The position numbers were made by a program, and so were the translations under genes. The notes beneath the pieces are model-generated. The model ran no database searches and was not told where the DNA came from. It saw nothing but the letters and a program-made list of their open reading frames with translations. From Rugalucina vietnamica (taxonomy: Eukaryota > Mollusca > Bivalvia > Lucinida > Lucinidae), in contig OZ024876.1 of NCBI GenBank assembly GCA_964017185.1, positions 15,253,726 to 15,317,725 on the forward strand: a DNA stretch of 64,000 nt, read 5' to 3'. This document shows positions 31,760 to 43,647 of the stretch, one piece after another (positions within the stretch are counted from its first letter, which is position 1; every line of letters starts with the position of its first letter).

Positions 31760-34700
31760 GCAAGCTAAGTTGAAGAATAAGTTTGATGAGCTGATGAGCG
31801 ATGAGTTGGATAAGTTGAACAGTAAGTTTGATGAGTTGGATAAGTTCAGCGATGAGTTAGATGAGTTGGAAAAGTTGAGCGTTGAGTTAGATAAGTTGGA
31901 TAAGTTGAACATCAAGCTCGATGAGTTGCATGAGTTATACGCTGAGTCAGGTAAGTAGAGCGATGAGTTGGGTTAGTTGCAAAAGTTTAATAGTAAGTTG
32001 GATGAGTTGGATAAGTAATACGTTGAGTTCGATGAGTTGGATAAGTTGAACAGTAAGTTGGATGAGTTGGATAAGTTGTAAGCTGAGTTCGATGAGTTGG
32101 ATAAGTTTCATGTTGATGTGGATGAGTTCGATAAGTTGAACAGTAAGTTGGATAAGTTATACGCTGAATTCGATGAGTTGGATGTTGTATGCTGAGTTCG
32201 ATGAGTTGCATAAGATGAACTATAAGTTCGTTAAGTTAGTTAAGTTGAACAATAAGTTGGATGAGTTGGATAAGTTGTAAGCTGAGTTCGATGAGTTGGA
32301 TAAGTTGTCAGCTGAGTTGGATGAATTGGATAAGTTGTAAGCTGAGTTGGGTAAGTTGCATAAGTTGAACAGTAAGTTCGATGAGTTCGATAAGTTAAAC
32401 AGTAAGTTGGATGAGTTGGATAAGTTGTAAGCTGAGTTGGGTAAGTTGCATAAGTTGAACAGTAAGTTGGATGAGTTGGATAAGTTGTAAGCTGAGTTGG
32501 GTAAGTTACGTAAGTTGAACAGTAAGTTCGATGAGTTCGATAAGTTGAACAGTGGGTTGGATGAATGGATAAGTTGTAAGCTGATTTCGATGAGTTGCAT
32601 AAGTTGAACAGTAAGTTGGATAAGTTGGATAAGTTGTAAGCTGTGTTGGGTAAGTTGCATAAGTTGAACAGTAAGTTTGATGAGTTCGATAAGTTGCACA
32701 GTAAGTTGGATGAGTTGGATAAGTTGTAAGCTGAGTTGGATGAGTTGGATAAGTGCATGTTGAGTTGGATGAGTTGGATAAGTTATAAATAGAGTTCGAT
32801 GAGTTGGATTAGTTGCATGCTGAGTTGGATGAGTTGCATAAGTTGAACTATAAGTTCGTTAAGTTCGATAAGTTGAACAGTAAGTTGGATGAGTTGGATA
32901 AGTTGTAAGCTAAGTTGGATAAGTTGCATAAGTTGAACAGTAAGTTCGAAGAGTTCGATAAGTTGAACAGTAAGTTGGATGAGTTGGATAAGTTGTAAGC
33001 TGAGTTGGGTAAGTTGCATAAGTTGAACAGTAAGTTCGATGAGTTCGATAAATTGAACAGTAAGTTGGATGAGTTGGATAAGTTGTAAGCCGAGTTCGAT
33101 GAGTTGGATAAGTTGCATGTTGAGTTGGATGAGTTTGGATAATTTATACGAAGAGTTCGATGAGTTGGATAAGTTGCATGCTGAGTTCAATGAAGTGCAT
33201 ATGTTGAACTGTAAGTTCGTTAAGTTCGATAAGTTGAACAGTATTCAAGTAAGTTCGATGAGTTCGATAAGTTGAACAGTGAGTTTGATGAATGGATAAG
33301 TTGTAAGCTGAGTTCGATGAGTTGCATAAGTTGAACAGTAAGTTGGATGAGTTGGATAAGTTGTAAGCTGAGTTGGGTAAGTTGCATAAGTTGAACAGTA
33401 AGTTGGATGAGTTGGATAAGTTGCACAGTAAGTTGGATGAGTTGGATAAGTTGTAAGCTGAGTTGATGAGTTGGATAAGTGCATGTTGAGTTGGATGAGT
33501 TGGATAAGTTATACAAAGTGTTCGATGAGTTGGATAAGTTGCATGCTGAGTTGGATGAGTTGCATAATTTGAACTATAAGTTCGTTAAGTTCGATAAGTT
33601 GAACAGTAAGTTGGATGAGTTGGATAAGTTGTAAGCTTTGTTGGGTGAGTTGCATAAGTTTAACAGTAAGTTTGATGAGTTGGATAAGTTGTAAGCTGAG
33701 TTGGTTAAGTTGCATAAGTTGAACAGTAAGTTCGATGAGTTCGATAAGTTGAACAGTAAGTTGGATGAGTTGAATAAGTTGTAAGCTGAGTTGGGTAAGT
33801 TGCATAAGTTGAACAGTATGTTGGATGAGTTGGATAAGTTGTAAGCTGAGTTGGGTAAGTTGCATAAGTTGAACAGTAAGTTCGATGAGTTCAATAAGTT
33901 AAACAGTAAGTTGGATGAGTTGGATAAGTTGCATGTTGAGTTGGATGAGTTGGATAAGTTATACAAAGAGTTCGATGAGTTGGATAAATTGCATGCTGAG
34001 TTGGATGAGTTGCATAAATAGAACTATAAGTTCGTTAAGTTCGATAAGTTGAACAGTAAGTTGGATGAGTTGGATAAGTTGTAAGCTGAGTTGGGTGAGT
34101 TGCATAAGTTAAACAGTAAGTTGGATGAGTTGGATAAGTTGTAAGCTGAGTTGGGTAAGTTGCATAAGTTGAACAGTAAGTTCGATGAGTTCGATAAGTT
34201 GAACAGTAAGTTGGATGAGTTGGATAAGTTGTAAGCTGAGTTCTATGAGTTGGATAAGTTGCATAAGTTGAACAGTAAGTTGGATGAGTTGGATAAGTTG
34301 TCAGCTGAGTTGGGAAGTTGCATAAGTTGAACAGTAAGTTCGATTAGTTCAATAAGTTAAACAGTACGTTGGATGAGTTGGATAAGTTGCATGTGGAGTT
34401 GGATGATTTGGATAAGTTGCACAGTAAGTTCGATGAGTTGGATAAGTTGCATGCTGAGTTGGATGAGTTGCATAAGTTGAACTATAAGTTTGTTAAGTTC
34501 GATAAATTTAACAGTAAGTTGGATGAGTTGGATAAGTTGTAAGCTGAGTTGGGTGAGTTGCATAAGTTGAACAGTAAGTTGGATGAGTTGGATAAGTTGT
34601 AAGCTGAGTTGGGTAAGTTGCATAAGTTGAACAGTAAGTTCGATGAGTTCGATAAGTTGAACAGTAAGTTGGATGAGTTGGATAAGTTGTAAGCTGAGTT

Positions 34701-37295
34701 GGATGAGTTGGATAAGTTGCATGTTGAGTTCGATGAGTTGGATAAGTTATACGAAGAGTTCGATGAGTTGGATAAGTTGCATGCTGAGCTGGATGAGTTG
34801 CATAAGTTGAACTATAAGTTCGTTAAGTTCGATAAGTTGAACAGTAAGTTGGATAAGTTGGATAAGTTGTAAGCCGAGTTGGGTAAGTTGCACAAGTTGA
34901 ACAGTATGTTGGATGAGTTCGATAAGTTAAACAGTAAGTTGGATGAGTTGGATAAGTTGTAAGCTGAGTTGAGTAAGTTGCATAAGTTGAACAGCAAGTT
35001 CGATTAGTTCGATAAGTTGAACAGTAAGTTGGATGAGTTGGGTAAGTTATAAGCTGAGTTCGATGAGTTGGATAAGTTGTAAGCTGAGTTGGAAGAGTTT
35101 GATAAGTTATACGAAATGTTCGATGAGTTGGATAAGTTGCATGCTGAGTTGGATAAGTTGCATAAGTTGAACTATAAGTTCGTTAAGTTCGATAAGTTGA
35201 ACAGTAAGTTGGATGAGTTGGATAAGTTGTAAGCTGAGTTGGGTAAGTTGCATAAGTTGAACAGTAAGTTGGATGAGTTGGATAAGTTGTAAGCTGAGTT
35301 GGATACGTTGCATAAGTTGAAAAGTAAGTTCGAAGAGTTCGATAAGTTGAACAGTAATTTGGATGAGTTGGATAAGTTGTAAGCTGAGTTGGGTAAGTTG
35401 CATAAGTTGAACAGTAAGTTGGATGAGTTGGATAAGTTGTAAGCTGAGTTGGATAAGTTGCATAAGTTGAACAGTACGTTCGATGAGTTTGATAAGTTGA
35501 ACAGTAAGTTGGATGAGTTGGATAAGTTGTAAGCTGACTTGGATGAGTTGGATTAGTTGCATGTTGAGTTGGATGAGTTGGATAAGTTATACGAAGAGTT
35601 CAATGAGTTGGATAAGTTGCATGCTGAGTTGGATGAGTTGCATAAGTTGAACAGTAAGTTGGATGAGTTGGATAAGTTGTAAGCTGAGTTGGGTAAGTTG
35701 CATAAGTTGAACAGTAAGTTCGATGAGTTCGATAAGTTGAACAGTAAGTTGGATGAGTTGGATAAGTTGTAAGCTGTGTTGGATGAGTTGGATAAGTTGC
35801 ATGTTGAGTTGGATGAGTTGGATAAGTTATACGAAGAGTTCAATGAGTTGGATAAGTTGCATGCTGAGTTGGATGAGTTGCATAAGTTGAACTATAAGTT
35901 CGATAAGTTCGTTAAGTTGAACAGTAAGTTGGATGAGTTGGATAAGTTGTAAGCTGAGTTGGGTAAGTTGCATAAGTTGAACAGTAAGTTCGATGAGTTT
36001 GATAAGTTGAACAGTAAGTTGGATGAGTTGGATAAGTTGTAAGCTGAGTTGGATGAGTTGGATAAGTTGAACAGTAAGTTGGATGAGTTGGATAAGTTGT
36101 AAGCTGAGTTCGATGAGTTGGATAAGTTGCATGATGAGTTGGATGAGTTGGATAAGTTGTAAGCCGAGTTGGGTAAGTTGCACAAGTTGAACAGTATGTT
36201 GGATGAGTTCGATAAGTTGAACAGTAAGTTGGATGAGTTGGATAAGTTGTAAGCTGAGTTGGATGAGTTGGATAAGTTGCATGTTGAGTTGGATGAGTTG
36301 GATAAGTTATACGAAGAGTTCAATGAGTTGCATAAGTTGAACTATAAGTTCGTTAAGTTCGATAAGTTGAACAGTAAGTTGGATGAGTTGGATAAGTTGT
36401 AAGCCGAGTTGGGTAAGTTGCACAAGTTGAACAGTATGTTGGATGAGTTGAACAGTAAGTTGGATGAGTTGGATAAGTTGTAAGCTGAGTTGGGTAAGTT
36501 GCATAAGTTGAACAGTATGTTGGATGAGTTGGATAAGTTGTAAGCTGAGTTGGGTAAGTTGCATAAGTTGAACAGTAAGTTCGATGAGTTCAATAAGTTA
36601 AACAGTAAGTTGGATGAGTTGGATAAGTTGCATGTGGAGTTGGATGAGTTGGATAAGTTATACAAAGAGTTCGATGAGTTGGATAAATTGCATGCTGAGT
36701 TTGATGAGTTGCATAAATTGAACTATAAGTTCGTTAAGTTCGATAAGTTGAACAGTTAGTTGGGTGAGTTGGATAAGTTGTAAGCTGAGTTGGGTGAGTT
36801 GCATAAGTTAAACAGTAAGTTGGATGAGTTGGATAAGTTGTAAGCTGAGTTGGGTAAGTTGCATAAGTTGAACACTAAGTTCGATGAGTTCGATAAGTTG
36901 AACAGTAAGTTGGATGAGTTGGATAAGTTGTAAGCTGAGTTCTATGAGTTGGATAAGTTGCATAAGTTGAACAGTATGTTGGATGGGTTGGATAAGTTGT
37001 AAGCTGAGTTGGGTAAGTTGCATAAGTTGAACAGTAAGTTGGATGAGTTGGATAAGTTGTTAGCTGAGTTGGGAAGTTGCATAAGTTGAACAGTAAGTTC
37101 GATGAGTTCAATAAGTTAAACAGTACGTTGGATGAGTTGGATAAGTTGCATGTGGAGTTGGATGAGTTGGATAAGTTGCACAGTAAGTTCGAAGAGTTGG
37201 ATAAGTTGCATGCTGAGTTGGATTAGTTGCATAAGTTGAACTATAAGTTTGTTAAGTTCGATAAGTTTAACAGTAAGTTGGATGAGTTGGATAAG
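31760..37295 (+). repeat. Satellite array A, 30-bp monomers, plus orientation
   Basis: About 5.5 kb (by length, some 180 monomers) of a 30-bp unit, typical forms AAGTTGGATGAGTTGGATAA+GTTGTAAGCT, GAGTTGGGTAAGTTGCATAA+GTTGAACAGT and AAGTTCGATGAGTTCGATAA+GTTGAACAGT. Inside each monomer GTTGGATGA/GTTGGATAA are near-repeats of 9 bp. Monomer types are arranged in blocks marked by AACTATAAGTTCGTTAAG, which recurs about every 330-520 bp, mostly 360 or 450. The plus strand is rich in G and T and poor in C. Because 30 is divisible by 3, the three minus frames stay open (QLIQLIQLT, NLSNSSNLLF, TYPTHPTYCS); the plus frames hit TAA in GTTGTAAGC. I regard these frames as artefacts. The right edge is sharp (37295). 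Confidence 0.97.
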
Positions 37296-37540
37296 GCTGC
37301 AGAAATGAGATATTTTTATCTTTCAAACATATGCAAACATGTGGCAAATACAAAAATGAGACCACGTTTGCAGGTGTCAAATATAAATATAATATTCATG
37401 TTTGCTAACGTATGTGCAGACTGCATACAAATATATTTACGTAGTATATTTGCTGTTGTATGATAGGGTAATATTTGCAATATATTTGCATAGGTTGGTA
37501 TGCATATTGGGCTTATTGTGATTTGATCTGGTAGTGGGGT

Positions 37541-37685
37541 ATGCTTTCTGGTAGGTTTGGTTGTTTGATTGGGGTTAAACGTCCCACCAACAGCTAAGGT
37601 CATATGGAGACGGGACCTCGGTTTATAGTCCGATCCAACGGACTGGAGAATCCATGGGTCGAACCTGCGATTGATTTTGGTCAAA
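37541..37685 (-). mobile_element. SINE-like fragment
   Basis: GGGTTAAACGTCCCACCAAC, AGCTAAGGTCATATGGAGAC and GGGTCGAACCTGCG in this order match the body and B-box-like part of the element at 39362. Head on the minus strand. Confidence 0.5.
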
Positions 37686-37689
37686 TTAC

Positions 37690-38694
37690 ATCTTTTCTCT
37701 CCTTAGATCAATTAACTGTCATGATTGTCGATCCAGTGCTTCAAACCGCAGAACACATTGTCGCCACCAAAGTCCTTGACTAGTTAATATCCTTTTGGCG
37801 CACAGTTAACTAAATATGCACATGATATAATATGTGAATCATTGAGCATGTAGCCTCTTCAAGCCATAAATTAGAAATGGTATTTTTTTACGCAAATCCT
37901 TATCAATACATGCATTTCGGTTTATTAAAGAAAACCGTTCCTGTGCGCTTTATTTTGTTGAAACATTTGAACTTACAGCTCTCGAATTTCATATGTAACT
38001 GACTTATAGTTATGAAATTATTATTTTTAATCAAAAAAGGAGCCTATTGGAGTGCAATTGCCCACATATTAACTTGAAATATTACACGTAGTTGCAATTA
38101 AACTAAATTGTATTTCGTTAGCATGTTGGATATAAAATTTAGAAAATTGCGAGTTTTGTGGAAAATAAAATGTAACAAAAATCATTGAAGAATCGTACAT
38201 ATATAATGTCAATAACTATCCTGTCGACGCAAAATTTTGCTAGACATTTATGTTAAATACTAAATAACGCTTTTGTTTCATATCCCAGCTAACTGATCGT
38301 TATACAGACAACACTATGAAAACGAAAACGTGTTACACTTAAAAGATGCTCGACAGTTTGAACTAAACGGTGGTTAAATTTTGTTCACTAATGTCAATGT
38401 CATTACCCCGAGATGCAGAGTCATAATGTTAATTCTACATAATAATGAATAAATGTTCTACACCGAATTTGGCACCGATGTTACAATAGGTTTTTTGCAT
38501 ACGATAAGATAAGGGGCGGGCGTGTTTAGGCACATGTGTTCCGCGCACATCAAAAGAATGATTCCAGACGCATAGGTTATTGCATAGCTAATTGGTTAAT
38601 TAGCGCCTACATCAATCAAATGAAACTGGAATGTATTTTATCTTAAAAGACGGTCTTTCGAGACGCTATACATACAATCCTCTTAGTTATATTT
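37690..38694. other. No gene seen
   Basis: AT-rich spacer sequence between the satellite arrays; no coding or repeat feature recognised. Confidence 0.5.
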
Positions 38695-38784
38695 AGAGAA
38701 TTGTTTCTACGAGTAATTGATATAAACCACGAGGGGGCGGAGCCCCCGAGAAGTTTATATCAATTACGAGTAGAACAATTTTCT
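38695..38784. mobile_element. Short foldback element
   Basis: CGAGTAATTGATATAAAC (left) and GTTTATATCAATTACGAG (right) pair with one slipped base further out. The loop contains GGGGGCGGAGCCCCC. Total 90 bp, no coding capacity. Confidence 0.8.
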
Positions 38785-38992
38785 GTATCATGGTCCAACC
38801 AGAATCAAGCATTCAATTTTCCCATGACTTCATTGTTTTAGATTGTCAGTTAATTACCAAGAATGACAGGTATAATGGCTGATAAGCTGATTTATTGTTT
38901 GACCTAAAACACAGCAACTTTTGAATTTGAAATTCTGGTATGTCACGTGGCATAATTTGAAAACCACGAAGGTGCTTTTAGTTGTTCATTTA

Positions 38993-39039
<47 letters not shown>

Positions 39040-39361
39040 ATGTGCTGAATTTTCATATCTTATATAGTGAGTTTTCAATATAATGTAGATTAATCTATCT
39101 ACATTTCAATTTTATAGAGTGCGCATGATTTATTGCAGGTTCAAAACCGCTGTGACAAGTGCGCATCTGTCCCTTTGATTTCCCGTAATAAAACAATAAT
39201 CGCAGTTTTATCAATTTTTGACGATATCGGCGGTAACAGACATGGTGTTCAAAGGAATAAATAATTAGGTGATAATGACCCTCAAGATACTGCAGTCTCC
39301 CGTTTACTTGCATTGTGCTCTCAGCATGTAATTAAAGGTGCTAAGTAGGTCACTAATTGAG
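38785..39361. other. No gene seen; poly-A tract
   Basis: A poly-A run of about 43 bases lies at 38993-39036. The rest is unassigned. Confidence 0.6.
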
Positions 39362-39565
39362 TTCTTAGTCCATCCGTAGAAAGTCCTTGGTTTAATGTCC
39401 CAGTCAACAATTTTCAGTCATTTCGGGACGGAGTCACCGCTTTTTGTGTATAAACCAGTGCTGTGGGGGTCAGTCAACAGGGTGCCGCCACGGTGGGAAT
39501 CGAACGCAGGACCTCTTGAATCGGAGTCCGAGTGTTCTCACGGTTATCACAGGAACTGTAGTATT
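39362..39565 (-). mobile_element. tRNA-derived SINE
   Basis: On the minus strand a B-box-like GCGTTCGATTCCCACCG near 39514 is followed by a body with the complement of GTTTAATGTCCCAGTCAACA (about 39391). Similar bodies lie at 4935 and 37541. The A box is weak. Confidence 0.55.
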
Positions 39566-39777
39566 GCACCTTAAGCTGGTTTAACAGCATGTTTGCCGAC
39601 CTAGCATCCAGTTCCCCACAGTTAGCCAGTCGGCTTTTACATATACAGCTTAGTCTGTCAGCTTTAAAGGATCAATGGCCAATTGTGCAATATTTCAGCG
39701 ACCAATATTGTATTTCAGTACATTTTAGTTGTGCATAATTGGTTATTAATATTTGTGTTACGTGTTTGTAGCAATTA

Positions 39778-40036
39778 CGAAAACTTCGCGTCCATGCAAT
39801 ATACAGATTTTTTTTCAGCTGTAAAAATTGAAAATAGCATCAGAAAAACTTATATTATTAATATTATTGCTCAAATCATAGATCATGGGTACACTTTAAA
39901 ACCGCCTCGCCTAGGCGGCTCCACAATCTATGATTTGGACCAAAGATAAGAAAAAATATGTATACCCCTGCATACCTCAGTTTTACTGTATAAAAGCGGG
40001 GTTTAATTGGGTATTCATTGCACGGACATATTATCC
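39778..40036 (+). mobile_element. Family B MITE, copy 3
   Basis: CGAAAACTTCGCGTCCATGC start, inner palindrome around CGCCTCGCCTAGGCGG, GTATACCCCTGCATACC and TATAAAAGCGGGG. The right end is degraded (CACGGACATATTATCC). Confidence 0.75.
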
Positions 40037-40039
40037 GAA

Positions 40040-40800
40040 CCGAACACCACCTAAATGAAAATGAAGTAATTATATCAGCTATATGTATACACGATTTTTG
40101 GTTTGTACATTTAAAAGCCACTGCATTACCAATACGTGCTAAACAAAAGCAAAACTGACACTGTATATGTGACAACAATAGCAAGAAAAATACGTATTCG
40201 ATCAATTTATGTTTAATTATACCGGCCTTTCTTTAGGGTAGTTTAAGAATATTCAGTAACAGGCATGCAATCTGATGTCGGTGTGTCACCTGGCCTAGCA
40301 TGAGTATTATTTTTGTATATTAATTCCCCGCATACCCCTCATACTACGCTTATGTAATTTACGTATTACACGTTCTTTCACATGCTGAAAACACACCCTG
40401 AACCGATTAAAATGTTTTTCGAACGATATCGCAAAGTTAAACAGTTAGTGGCTTAGATTTGATTCTGTAAAACGCGCTGTATGTTGAAGATATATCTTCA
40501 CAATGTGATCAAGGCGTAACCGATGTATTGTTATTTCAAAATATCATTTCTGTACATGTTTTATATCAATCTGTGGTGTAGTGCGATTACTAGTTATCAA
40601 AAATTATACATGTACCATTGTAAATGCAGCAGTATATATGTATACGTAAGGGTGCAAAAAGATTGCAAATGCCGGTCTTTGAACATGCACATGTACAACA
40701 ACGCAACCAAACGAAACAAACATTCACGTTTTCAGAAGATACGTGAATCAGTAAATACTGGCTTACTCAGTAATACACATATCATTGTAAATGCGGTAAC
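40040..40800. other. No gene seen
   Basis: No coding or repeat feature recognised. Confidence 0.5.
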
Positions 40801-40802
40801 CC

Positions 40803-40998
40803 GCACCTCAAATCTCCGCATCGACCATGCGGAACTCCGCACAACATCTGCGGAATTCCGCATCAACTATGCGGAATTCCGCAAAAACATACGGAATATC
40901 AGCATTCCGCATAAGCATGCGGAACTCCGCAGAGGTTTCACAATATGCAGAATTTCTTCCGCATCTCTCATCAGAAACTTTTCCGCACCAGCAGCGGA
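40803..40998. repeat. Cluster of ATGCGGAATTCCGCAT palindromes
   Basis: At least ten half-sites GCGGAA or TTCCGC, many paired as GCGGAATTCCGC or GCGGAACTCCGC, spaced 6-12 bp apart. Related clusters are at 41931-42012 and 43592-43632. A frame rich in RNSAE periods over it is an artefact. Confidence 0.85.
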
Positions 40999-41011
40999 AA
41001 AATCGGACTGA

Positions 41012-41930
41012 ATACTTTTTTTAGTGTGAAAAATGTAGACTCAGACAATTTTTGAAGCGGAAAATATCTTAGATTATTTTACATGCGGAAAATAACTTAG
41101 AAAAATTTTACTTGGACAATTTTTGTATATTGGACTTTTCTTAGTGTCAGTGTCCCAGTGTATCTTAGGAAAATTATAGTGCAGAAATTTTGACTTTTTA
41201 CAAACAAAAAATTTCATGAAAAAATACCAAATTATCGCTGCCATGTATTTCTGGAGTCAAACTGTCAAATGTTAGAGACCATGCGCAAAATATATCATTA
41301 TCGGGGAAATTTGAAATTATATCCGGGAATAGTCAGGGAAATGTCAGGTAATTTCGCTTCCGCCTGAGCGTGGCAACCCTTTCCTGGAGTTCCATTCAAA
41401 TACTCCATAGACTCTACTCTTTTAGTTATTTAATCTGACATAGATGAATAATACAGATGTAGACGATTTCATGGAAACAATTTAGTTTATTGAAATTTTA
41501 TAACTTATGCAATTCGTTTTGGCAAACTTTATAATGTTAGGAATTATGTATGTGTACCAGAAGATGGCTCAAAAGTTAGCATGTTTGATTCCACACATGA
41601 AAATATTTCTAATCCCATTTTCGCTTCCGGCACTGATTCAAGAGCACTTGTTAGTTTCAACTGACAAAAGAAATGTGCCCTAAGTACTAGAGAGTTTCAA
41701 CTGACAAAAGAAATGTGCCCTAAGTACTAGTTATCTGCCCCAAACATGCTTGTCTAGGAATAGTGTGGTTAGGATAGCTGACTGTCCAGATATGACCTTA
41801 GCTGTTGACTACATGTGGACATAAAGCAATGAAACAAACAAACACAACCATATTGAGATAATGTAATAATATACATTTCTTTTGTCTCTCTTGACTTTAA
41901 ACCAGCACCTCAAACCCCTGTATCACACAG
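41012..41930. other. Non-coding, with a 40-bp tandem duplication
   Basis: AGTTTCAACTGACAAAAGAA and the next 18 bases occur twice, at 41653 and 41693, perfectly. No gene seen. Confidence 0.8.
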
Positions 41931-42012
41931 AGCGGAACTCCGCATCACATGCGGAATTTTTTCCGCACCTCATGCGGAATTTTTTCCGCACCTCATGCGG
42001 AATTCCGCATCA
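41931..42012. repeat. Second GCGGAA palindrome cluster
   Basis: Contains two copies of ATGCGGAATTTTTTCCGCAC followed by CTC, with a T6 loop between half-sites, and a final ATGCGGAATTCCGCAT. Confidence 0.9.
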
Positions 42013-42487
42013 GACCATTTTGAATATATTGTTGCTGACCAATAGGAAATCAGAATTTCAAGTACTGACTTACTTCCTGTTTTCAAATATTAGAGGGAGA
42101 ATTGTTTGAAAGGAAGTGTTCTAACATGTGCCATTTTTAAAATTGTGTTATTATGAAAATGCTGTTAAGGAGTTTAGTTCTTTAGCATTGTAAGTAGCCA
42201 GTATTTATATGAATTGTATTTTTATGTTGCTCTATGCCTTCTTTGTGTTGAAATTTCGGCTACTGCACAGCAGATTGCTTCAATAAATTTTGTCTCAGTC
42301 GACGAATTTAGTTCAACAAAACAATGATTCAGGAACATTAGAATCTCTAGAGTGAGATGTTAAACCACAATACAAAATTACAGGTCTTCATATACAATAG
42401 TTATTTCTCAAAGCAATTCAGACATAACTTTCTCCAGATTAAAATGTGTTTCCTTTGCATTCTCTGAAACAGCTTGACCTTTAGCCT
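42013..42487. other. No gene seen
   Basis: No coding feature recognised. Confidence 0.5.
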
Positions 42488-43142
42488 TGTTCTCACTGTC
42501 CCAGTTCTACCCCGGTGAAGACAAGCCAGTATACTGTGATAAACCTAGTAACTGTTTCTACCAAAATTGATCGTGTTCTCAGTCACGGTGTTACCATGTA
42601 GCCCTTACCATGTAGCCCCGGTCTTGTTCCTAGTTCTACCATGGTATTGTCATGGTGCAGGCCGGTGTGCCTCGGTTTTACTACAGTAAAGCCTGGTAGC
42701 GTCCCCACCTGTCACCTGTGTAAACCGGGAAGCCACCGAGGCAAACCGGGGTACCCCATGGCCAAATTATTTAAGCCTGTTTGCCCCTGTGGCATCTTGG
42801 TTCACCCTGGTAGAGTCCCGGTGAAGCCCCTGTTTGTGCCGGAATAGCCCGGTGTTGTCCCTGTTACCCACGGTTTGCACCCGATCATCTTGGTTTATCA
42901 GGGTTGAGTCCCGTGCCATCAAGGTTTGTCACTGTGTCCAGTTTTTGACATCTCTCACGGTTCACCTGGGATTTCCCCGGTTGTATTAAACATTTTTATA
43001 CAACCATGAAGGCTCCCCGGTTTATCCCGGTTCTTCCCAGTTTGCCACGGTAGCACTAAGGTTCTATCACGGTTCGTCCCGGTTTACCCCGGTTTGATTT
43101 ACCCCGGGCGAACTGGGGAGCTAAACCGGGACAGCGAGAACA
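42488..43142. mobile_element. 655-bp TIR element with CCCCGGTTTA-type core
   Basis: Ends are inverted: left TGTTCTCACTGTCCCAGTT, right AACCGGGACAGCGAGAACA reversed against it with two mismatches. Flanks TAGCCT (42482) and TAGCTT (43143) may be a 6-bp target duplication with one change. The interior is dense in short CCCGGT, ACCCCGGTTT and CCTGGT motifs, on one strand for most of the length and complementary near the right end. No protein. Likely a non-autonomous DNA transposon. Confidence 0.75.
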
Positions 43143-43148
43143 TAGCTT

Positions 43149-43647
43149 AAGTAAGAATGGAGATTGTACAATCAAATTCATAATCCCACACCGGATACCG
43201 GGCGAGTGATTAAGTACAGCACAATACAACATGAAAATGTTACAACACCCATGAAGAGCAAAATGATAACTTCTGTCTCAACAAAGATAGCCATCTGGCT
43301 TCCATCAACCAAATATAAAAGTGACAAGTACAACAGAAAAGCATCTACATAGTAAACAGAAAACATAAAGAAAAATCACATCAAAACCGCCTTGGAACTG
43401 TCAGTGAAGAAATTACTGGAGGGCCACAATCCTCACCATTCGACCCTTAAAAGCCAAACAAGAGTCATATGAAGCCTAGGGAATGCTGAGTCAAACATTT
43501 GTATAAATTTAGAAAAATGTTCAGGTCACATGACCAAGGTGGTCACCACACCCATATATGGTAAAAACTTTCTGGAACAGAAAGTCCAATATAGAATTCC
43601 GCAGGATGCGGAGCTCAGCATCATGCGGAATATGTTCCCGAATATAT
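43149..43647. repeat. Fragment related to the Helitron-like element and GCGGAA cluster
   Basis: CAGGTCACATGACCAAGGTG and CCCATATATGGTAAAAAC (43523-43568) match 49524-49568 in the element at 48349. The short GCGGAA palindrome set follows at 43592-43632. The rest is unassigned. Confidence 0.6.
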
